From: CALOCV01 sp942491955
Lineage (GTDB): Bacteria; Chlamydiota; Chlamydiia; Chlamydiales; CALOCV01
Reading direction: 5' to 3'
Length of the DNA stretch: 27,305 nucleotides
NCBI GenBank assembly: GCA_942491955.1
Contig: CALOCV010000029.1
Coordinates: forward strand, 1-27,305
Part shown: one piece after another, positions 22,681-27,305 of the stretch
How positions within the stretch are numbered: the first letter of the stretch is position 1
Layout: each line of letters starts with the position of its first letter
Translations under genes and position numbers: made by a program
The notes under the pieces: generated by a model
Databases searched by the model: none
What the model saw: only the letters and a program-made list of their open reading frames with translations
What the model was told of the DNA's origin: nothing

Positions 22681-24528
22681 ATGAATGCTAACCGTGAACA
22701 AGAAATTCCTTCTCGCGAAAATCTAAAACCAAACGAGAAATGGGATATCGAAGCCCTTTATCCCAATATGGATACATGGGAAAAAGATTGTGAAGTAACC
22801 ATTCCTGCAAAAGAACCTCCCTTCTGGCCCGCCATCGCCTCATACCGCGGAAAATTAAAAGAGGGCCCCTCTACTGTTAAAGCAGCTTTGGAAACCATTT
22901 TAAAATCTCGTCGTGATCTGGATCGCCTCTTCACCTATGCGCATCTTCGCCATGACGAACATACACAAGATGAACAGGCGAAAGCAGCCTTCGACAAAAT
23001 GTCTTCGCTGGAACAACATTTTGCCCAAGAAATTTCTTGGTTTCGACCTGAACTGCTCAATTTACCAACAGAAGATCAACAAAAACTCCTCGCTTCTCCC
23101 GACTTGAAAGATTACTCATTCTATTTAGAGCGGATCATCCGCTTAAAACCCCACACACTAGGGACGGGTGGGGAATGGCTAATGGCCCTAACTTCCCGTA
23201 CGCGACAAACCGCCTCTCGTACTTTTCGAGCGATGAATGATGCCGACTTCCATTTCGGTACCGTTCGTGATGAAAGAGGGCAAGAACGGGTATTGAGTCA
23301 TGGCAATTATTTGGTTTTCCTTCTCACTCAAGACCGCACCCTTCGGAAAAATGCCTTTTTGCAATACCACCGGAAATATGAAGATTTTGCAAACACCTTT
23401 ACGGAACTGTTAAGTGGGCAAATCCAAAACCATCTTTTTGAAGCCGTCTCGCGCCGTTATCGCTCTTGCTTAGAGGCTTCCCTTTTTCCAAAAAACATCG
23501 ACACTTCCGTCTACCACTCTCTCATTGAAACCACCAATCGCCATCTCGATACGCTTCACCGTTATCTCGCCCTGCGGAAAAAAGTTCTTGAAGTAGACAC
23601 GCTACATGCCTACGATCTGTATGTTCCTCTTGTGCGAACAATCGATATGCAGATGGAATATGAAGATGCCTCCAAATCGATCATCGAATCCGTTGCCGTC
23701 CTGGGAAAAGATTATCAAAAAGAACTGGAACAAGGATTGCTCTCTGCCCGATGGGTCGATCGGTACGAGACAAAAAGTAAACGTTCAGGAGCCTATTCGA
23801 GTGGTTGTTACGACAGCCACCCCTATATTTTGATGAATTATAAAGGAACTCTTCGCGACGTCTTTACTCTGTCCCATGAAGCGGGTCACAGCATGCATAC
23901 GCATTTGAGTCGATCGCATCAACCCTATCACATGAGCAATTATCCGATCTTTCTTGCAGAAGTGGCTTCCACATTTCACGAAGATCTCCTGATCCGCCAC
24001 CTATTAGCCCACACCAAAAAAAATGAGGAGAAAATTTTTCTTATCAACCATCAAATTGAAGCCTTTCGTGGAACTTTCTTTCGACAAGTCATGTTTGCTG
24101 AATTTGAGCTTCTTATTCACACTCTTGCCGAAAAAAGAGTTCCTCTTACTCCAACGCGTCTTCGTGAAGAATACCGCACATTAAATGAAAAGTATTTTGG
24201 CAAAGAAGTCACCATGGATTCCGAACTGGAAATCGAATGGGCACGTATTCCTCATTTTTATTTTAATTTTTATGTCTACCAATATGCTACAGGGATCAGC
24301 GCTGCAACTGCTTTGGCTAACAAGGTCTCTGAAGGAGGTAAGGCAGAGCGAGAAGCCTACCTCAATTTGCTAAAAGGAGGATATAGCCGTTATTCGATCG
24401 ATATGTTGGATGCGGCCGGTGTGGATATGCGAACACCAGCCCCTTTTGAATCGGCCATTGGCCGCTTTGAATATCTGGTTTCTGAATTAGAAAATCATCT
24501 ATTAGGGGCAGCAAAAGCAAAAAATTAG
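22681..24528 (+). CDS. pepF: Oligoendopeptidase F (M3 family)
   Basis: A 615-residue zinc metallopeptidase of family M3B that cleaves short peptides in the cytoplasm. The zinc motif H-E-A-G-H (in L-S-H-E-A-G-H-S-M-H) lies at about residues 400-404, followed by the downstream E-V-A-S-T-F-H-E helix that supplies the third ligand. The N-terminal W-D-I-E-A-L-Y-P-N and the late Y-Q-Y-A-T-G-I-S-A-A are also PepF signatures. Length is normal and the frame intact. GGAGG lies six bases before the ATG. It precedes groES and groEL on the same strand, the arrangement known in Chlamydia, which is the strongest taxonomic marker in this window. Confidence 0.95.
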   Translation: MNANREQEIPSRENLKPNEKWDIEALYPNMDTWEKDCEVTIPAKEPPFWPAIASYRGKLKEGPSTVKAALETILKSRRDLDRLFTYAHLRHDEHTQDEQAKAAFDKMSSLEQHFAQEISWFRPELLNLPTEDQQKLLASPDLKDYSFYLERIIRLKPHTLGTGGEWLMALTSRTRQTASRTFRAMNDADFHFGTVRDERGQERVLSHGNYLVFLLTQDRTLRKNAFLQYHRKYEDFANTFTELLSGQIQNHLFEAVSRRYRSCLEASLFPKNIDTSVYHSLIETTNRHLDTLHRYLALRKKVLEVDTLHAYDLYVPLVRTIDMQMEYEDASKSIIESVAVLGKDYQKELEQGLLSARWVDRYETKSKRSGAYSSGCYDSHPYILMNYKGTLRDVFTLSHEAGHSMHTHLSRSHQPYHMSNYPIFLAEVASTFHEDLLIRHLLAHTKKNEEKIFLINHQIEAFRGTFFRQVMFAEFELLIHTLAEKRVPLTPTRLREEYRTLNEKYFGKEVTMDSELEIEWARIPHFYFNFYVYQYATGISAATALANKVSEGGKAEREAYLNLLKGGYSRYSIDMLDAAGVDMRTPAPFESAIGRFEYLVSELENHLLGAAKAKN

Positions 24529-24557
24529 CATTTCAATCTCTTGTCTGCTAAATTTTC

Positions 24558-24586
24558 TTGCAGAATAATTCCCCTTCTCTTATCCT
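24558..24586 (+). promoter_or_regulatory. Candidate promoter for groES-groEL
   Basis: TTGCAG (24558-24563), 17 bases, TATCCT (24581-24586), about 95 bases before groES. It shares the same -35 hexamer as the tRNA-Asn promoter candidate. No CIRCE inverted repeat is seen near it. Confidence 0.4.
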
Positions 24587-24681
24587 AATTTTCTCATATA
24601 AGGATCAATGAGTTCCCCTGAACCCGTTGATTCTTCATTGGATTTTCTTTACAAGACTTTCTATATAAAGGAGTTGTGCAT

Positions 24682-25005
24682 ATGACGCAAACGAAACAAG
24701 AAAACAAAAAAACAGTACAGTTTCGCCCTTTAGGGAATCGCGTTCTCCTCAAACGCCTCGAAGCGGAAGAGGTGACAAAGGGGGGAATCCTTCTTCCCGA
24801 TTCAGCGAAGAAAAAACAAGAAGAAGCGGAAGTGATCGCTGTAGGCCCTGGAAAAAAAGATAAAGATGGCAACCTCGTTGCCCCCTCCGTACAACCAGGC
24901 GACATCGTGATCATGCAAAAATACGCAGGACAAGAGGTCACCCTTGACGACGTCGAATATGTCATTGTCAAAGCAGACGACCTCATTGCAATCATTGAAA
25001 AGTAG
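24682..25005 (+). CDS. groES: Co-chaperonin GroES
   Basis: A 107-residue GroES, the heptameric lid of the GroEL chamber. It shows F-R-P-L-G-N-R-V-L-L-K-R near the start, the mobile-loop region K-G-G-I-L-L-P-D-S-A that contacts GroEL, G-D-I-V-I-M-Q-K-Y-A-G near the middle, and a C-terminal D-D-L-I-A-I-I-E. The ATG at 24682 is preceded by AAGGAG eight bases upstream; the in-frame GTG at 24676 is too close to this site. The ~12-residue N-terminal extension (M-T-Q-T-K-Q-E-N-K-K) is longer than in E. coli. groEL follows 12 bases later. Confidence 0.96.
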   Translation: MTQTKQENKKTVQFRPLGNRVLLKRLEAEEVTKGGILLPDSAKKKQEEAEVIAVGPGKKDKDGNLVAPSVQPGDIVIMQKYAGQEVTLDDVEYVIVKADDLIAIIEK

Positions 25006-25017
25006 GAGTAGTACATC

Positions 25018-26652
25018 ATGGCAGCAAAAAAAATTCATTTCCGTGAAAAAGCACGAGAAAAAATCAAAAGAGGTGTTTCAGCCCTCGCCGAAGCCGTCAA
25101 AGTTACGCTTGGGCCTAAGGGGCGCAACGTCATCATCGAAGAGTCTTTTGGTACACCTCATATCACAAAAGATGGAGTGACTGTTGCGAAAAAAATCGAA
25201 CTCGAAGATGCAGATGAAAACATCGGTGCACAAATGGTGAAAGAGGTCGCCAATAAAACTGCGGATAAAGCAGGTGATGGCACGACCACTGCAACCGTCC
25301 TTGCTGAAGCGATCTACATTGAAGGATTGCGCAATGTCGCTGCAGGAGCTAATCCCATCATGCTGAAGCGAGGAATGGACCAAGCCGTTGAGATTGCCGT
25401 GCAAGAGCTCAATCGAATGGCAAAACCCATTAAAGATCAAAGCGAAGTTGAACAAGTCGCATCGATCTCTGCCAATAATGACCTAGAAATTGGCCGGCTC
25501 ATTGCCAAAGCGATGCAAGCCGTCGGCAAAGATGGTCGCATTACTGTAGAAGATGCAAAAAAATTTGAAACCGATGTCAAGGTTGTCAAAGGGATGAATT
25601 TTGACCGAGGCTATCAATCGGCCTATTTCATGACCAATCCCGAAACACAAGAATGCCTTCTCGAAGATGCCTACATATTGATTCACGAAGGAAAAATCTC
25701 TGCAGCCAAGGATCTCATTCCCATTTTGCAAGCCGTTGCAGAAACGGGAAAACCCTTTTTGATTCTTGCAGAAGATGTCGAAGGTGAGGCATTGACGACT
25801 CTTGTCATCAACCGCATCCGTGCTGGCTTAAAAGTATGCGCCGTGAAAGCTCCTGGTTTTGGCGATCGCAGAAAAGCCATGCTTCAAGATATCGCGATCT
25901 TGACAGGTGGCGAAGTCATTAGCGAAGAACTCGGCCACAAGCTAGAAAGCACTACGCTTGAAATGTTGGGTAGAGCAAAAAAAATCATCGTTAATAAAGA
26001 TGAAACCACCGTTGTTGAAGGTGCCGGCAAAAAAGAGGCCATCGACACCCGTTGTGAAGAGATCCGCTCACAAGTCAAAGAGACCGACTCGGACTACGAT
26101 CGCGAGAAGCTCGAAGAACGCCTCTCCAAACTTGCTGGTGGTGTAGCCGTTATTCTCGTTGGAGCTGCCACCGAGGTGGAGGCCAAAGAGAAAAAAGACC
26201 GGATTGACGACGCTCAACACGCAACTCGCGCTGCTGTTGAAGAGGGTATTCTACCTGGTGGTGGCGTTGCTCTGATTCGCTGTTTGCCTGCTCTAAGGAA
26301 GTTTGCCGAGACTCTAGAAGGAGACGCAAAAACAGGTGTGACCATCATCATGCGAGCACTGAGTTCTCCTCTTCGCCAAATCGTCGAGAACGCAGGGATG
26401 GAAGGTGCTATCGTCCTACAACGCGTGGAAAGCCTTCCTGAATCAGAAGGATTCAATGCTCTTACCTGCGAATATGTCGACATGTTCCAAGCAGGTGTTA
26501 TTGATCCGAAAAAAGTCGTTCGGCTGGCTCTACAGAATGCAGCATCGATTGCTGCTCTCTTGTTGACAACCGAAGCGACTGTAACAGAGATCAAAGAAGA
26601 ACAACCGGCAGCAGGTGCTGGCGCCCATATGGGCGGTGGTATGGACTACTAG
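25018..26652 (+). CDS. groEL: Chaperonin GroEL (primary copy)
   Basis: The main 60-kDa chaperonin, 544 residues, intact. It contains the N-terminal L-G-P-K-G-R-N-V, the ATP-site G-D-G-T-T-T-A-T-V, the apical-domain K-A-P-G-F-G-D-R-R-K-A-M-L, the hydrolytic aspartate in R-I-D-D-A-Q-H-A-T-R, and I-L-P-G-G-G-V-A-L-I. A short Gly/Met-rich tail (H-M-G-G-G-M-D-Y) remains at the C-terminus, unlike the paralogue at 14245-15847. It is translated from ATG 25018, 12 bases after groES, and followed by a strong terminator, so groES-groEL form one operon. This is the copy expected to act with GroES as the general folding machine. Confidence 0.97.
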   Translation: MAAKKIHFREKAREKIKRGVSALAEAVKVTLGPKGRNVIIEESFGTPHITKDGVTVAKKIELEDADENIGAQMVKEVANKTADKAGDGTTTATVLAEAIYIEGLRNVAAGANPIMLKRGMDQAVEIAVQELNRMAKPIKDQSEVEQVASISANNDLEIGRLIAKAMQAVGKDGRITVEDAKKFETDVKVVKGMNFDRGYQSAYFMTNPETQECLLEDAYILIHEGKISAAKDLIPILQAVAETGKPFLILAEDVEGEALTTLVINRIRAGLKVCAVKAPGFGDRRKAMLQDIAILTGGEVISEELGHKLESTTLEMLGRAKKIIVNKDETTVVEGAGKKEAIDTRCEEIRSQVKETDSDYDREKLEERLSKLAGGVAVILVGAATEVEAKEKKDRIDDAQHATRAAVEEGILPGGGVALIRCLPALRKFAETLEGDAKTGVTIIMRALSSPLRQIVENAGMEGAIVLQRVESLPESEGFNALTCEYVDMFQAGVIDPKKVVRLALQNAASIAALLLTTEATVTEIKEEQPAAGAGAHMGGGMDY

Positions 26653-26676
26653 TCATCATTCTTGCTGTTTCTTAAT

Positions 26677-26713
26677 AACCGACCGATCGGGTTTGCCCGG
26701 CGGTCGGTTTTTC
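26677..26713 (+). terminator. Rho-independent terminator of groES-groEL
   Basis: AACCGACCG (26677-26685) pairs with CGGTCGGTT (26701-26709), with a second short GC stem inside (CGGG/CCCG), followed by a T-run. It starts 25 bases after the groEL stop. Confidence 0.9.
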
Positions 26714-26717
26714 TTTG

Positions 26718-26746
26718 TTGCAGGGAATGCATTTTTCTTTTATGAT
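26718..26746 (+). promoter_or_regulatory. Promoter of tRNA-Asn
   Basis: TTGCAG (26718-26723), 17 bases, TATGAT (26741-26746). This is a good match to the primary sigma consensus, directly after the groEL terminator. Transcription would begin near 26752, about 40 bases before the tRNA, at the start of a hairpin. Confidence 0.65.
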
Positions 26747-26751
26747 CTTCC

Positions 26752-26785
26752 ATACCCAAACCAATTCTTGAAGTTGTTTGGGTAT
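26752..26785 (+). repeat. Hairpin in the tRNA-Asn leader
   Basis: ATACCCAAAC (26752-26761) pairs with GTTTGGGTAT (26776-26785) around a 14-base loop, between the predicted transcription start and the tRNA 5' end. The segment 26767-26786 matches the right arm of the perfect hairpin at 13879-13920 at 19 of 20 positions. Confidence 0.75.
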
Positions 26786-26790
26786 ATCAT

Positions 26791-26862
26791 TCCGGAATAG
26801 CTCAGCGGTAGAGCAGTGGACTGTTAATCCATTGGTCGTGGGTTCGAATCCCTCTTCCGGAG
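26791..26862 (+). tRNA. tRNA-Asn (GTT)
   Basis: A full cloverleaf: acceptor TCCGGAA pairs with TTCCGGA, then discriminator G. D stem GCTC/GAGC, anticodon loop CTGTTAA giving anticodon GTT, and T arm GTGGG/CCCTC around TTCGAAT, allowing for a G-T pair. The 3' CCA is not encoded. A serine-recombinase fragment abuts the 3' end on the opposite strand. Confidence 0.95.
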
Positions 26863-27171
26863 ATTTCTTGGTTGATGTGACACTGCAAGGATCGAAAGAA
26901 GCGGTTCACGCAGTGTTGCAGACAGCTTTTTTCCATCCAATTTCAAGTTCGAAAAGACCAAATCCAGCAATTGCTGTTTTTCGCCCATCTTCGAACTCAT
27001 GAAGAGTTCCTTCGCCCTCTTTGCCAAATCAAATACTGTCTTCGCCGTAATCAAACAGGTTTCGTCTGCATTGACATGCGCTGCCATCTCCGATGTAATC
27101 TCGCGCTGCCGTTTTTTGTATTCCTCAAGCTTAAGATCCCACATTCCCGCGATCCATTCACAAGATTCCAT
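26824..27171 (-). pseudogene. Large serine recombinase, C-terminal remnant
   Basis: A 115-codon open frame on the minus strand resembling only the last part of large serine recombinases. The residues M-W-D-L-K-L-E-E-Y-K-K-R, then A-K-R-A-K-E-L-F-M-S-S-K-M-G-E-K-Q-Q-L-L-D-L-V-F-S-N-L and T-L-R-E-P form the characteristic coiled-coil/C-terminal pattern. The catalytic N-terminal domain and the zinc ribbon are absent; the frame closes a short way upstream of 27171. The last ~15 codons read through tRNA-Asn and are not meaningful. The position right at the tRNA 3' end suggests the relic of an element that had integrated at this tRNA (inference). Confidence 0.7.
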
Positions 27172-27305
27172 AAATTTTAAGTGTAGCTCCGCCGAAGAGT
27201 TTTAGAATTTTCTGCCTGAGGGTCGGAGAAATCTGAAAACTTATGCATATTCGGCACTACATCTTGATTGTTACAAGATGATTTTACGCGTGCCAAGAAT
27301 CTGAG
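27172..27305. other. Window end without a recognisable gene
   Basis: No gene is recognised. A 7-bp hairpin CATCTTG (27260-27266) / CAAGATG (27274-27280) is embedded in a weaker GGCAC/GTGCC pairing. Confidence 0.4.

Noticed and set aside
24638..24667. TTGGAT-N18-TATATA as the groES promoter
   Set aside because: Transcription would begin at about 24674, after the AAGGAG ribosome-binding site at 24668-24673, so the message could not be translated normally. An upstream pair at 24558-24586 fits better.

Overview
The window reads as a chromosomal segment of a member of the Chlamydiota, most likely one of the environmental or amoeba-associated lineages (Simkania, Waddlia or Parachlamydia type) rather than Chlamydia itself. 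The main pointer is the co-directional pepF-groES-groEL block at 22.7-26.7 kb, the same order as in Chlamydia. Supporting signs are a second, divergent GroEL with no GroES beside it, an HtrA protease, a short gamma-like DnaX followed by YbaB, and an A-type Fe-S carrier fused to a DUF1858 domain beside a ferredoxin. A fatty-acid desaturase, a MenH-like hydrolase and a sulfotransferase suggest a genome larger than that of Chlamydia. Genus-level assignment is inference.

Layout. 0.1-5.4 kb: a host-attachment-family protein and a MenH-like hydrolase on the minus strand, then on the plus strand a secreted sulfotransferase, a YkgJ-type cysteine-cluster protein, a phosphohexomutase and a DinB-like protein. 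5.3-10.6 kb: a minus-strand operon with tiny gaps or overlaps, in the order coiled-coil protein, galE, dnaX, ybaB, DEAD-box helicase. 10.9-12.0 kb: desaturase with a coiled-coil tail. 12.0-13.9 kb: a gene-poor repeat island with an IS630 transposase remnant, two repeat-bounded fragments of GxxExxY (PDDEXK_3) genes, a dispersed ~30-bp repeat and a perfect hairpin. 14.0-17.9 kb: tRNA-Cys, GroEL paralogue, leucine-rich-repeat protein, ferredoxin, DUF1858-IscA fusion. 18.0-22.5 kb: htrA, then a minus-strand cluster (Nif3-like, DUF2937, small hypothetical), rpiA and a bifunctional-nuclease-domain protein, and a minus-strand HPr. 22.7-27.3 kb: pepF, groES, groEL with terminator, tRNA-Asn, and a serine-recombinase remnant butting against the tRNA 3' end.

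Two points matter most to a reader. First, at least six otherwise well-conserved genes each carry what looks like a single-base frameshift, about half of them in short A or T runs. Some of these genes (htrA, the GroEL paralogue) are unlikely to be dispensable. This pattern suggests sequencing or assembly indels at least as much as gene decay, and the affected genes are annotated here across the shift. Second, the 12.7-13.4 kb island holds two small elements bounded by inverted arrays of a 9-bp CACAGAGNN unit. One keeps only the N-terminal half and the other only the C-terminal half of a GxxExxY protein, with the break falling exactly at the repeat. This is the best candidate in the window for a poorly described mobile or repeat system.
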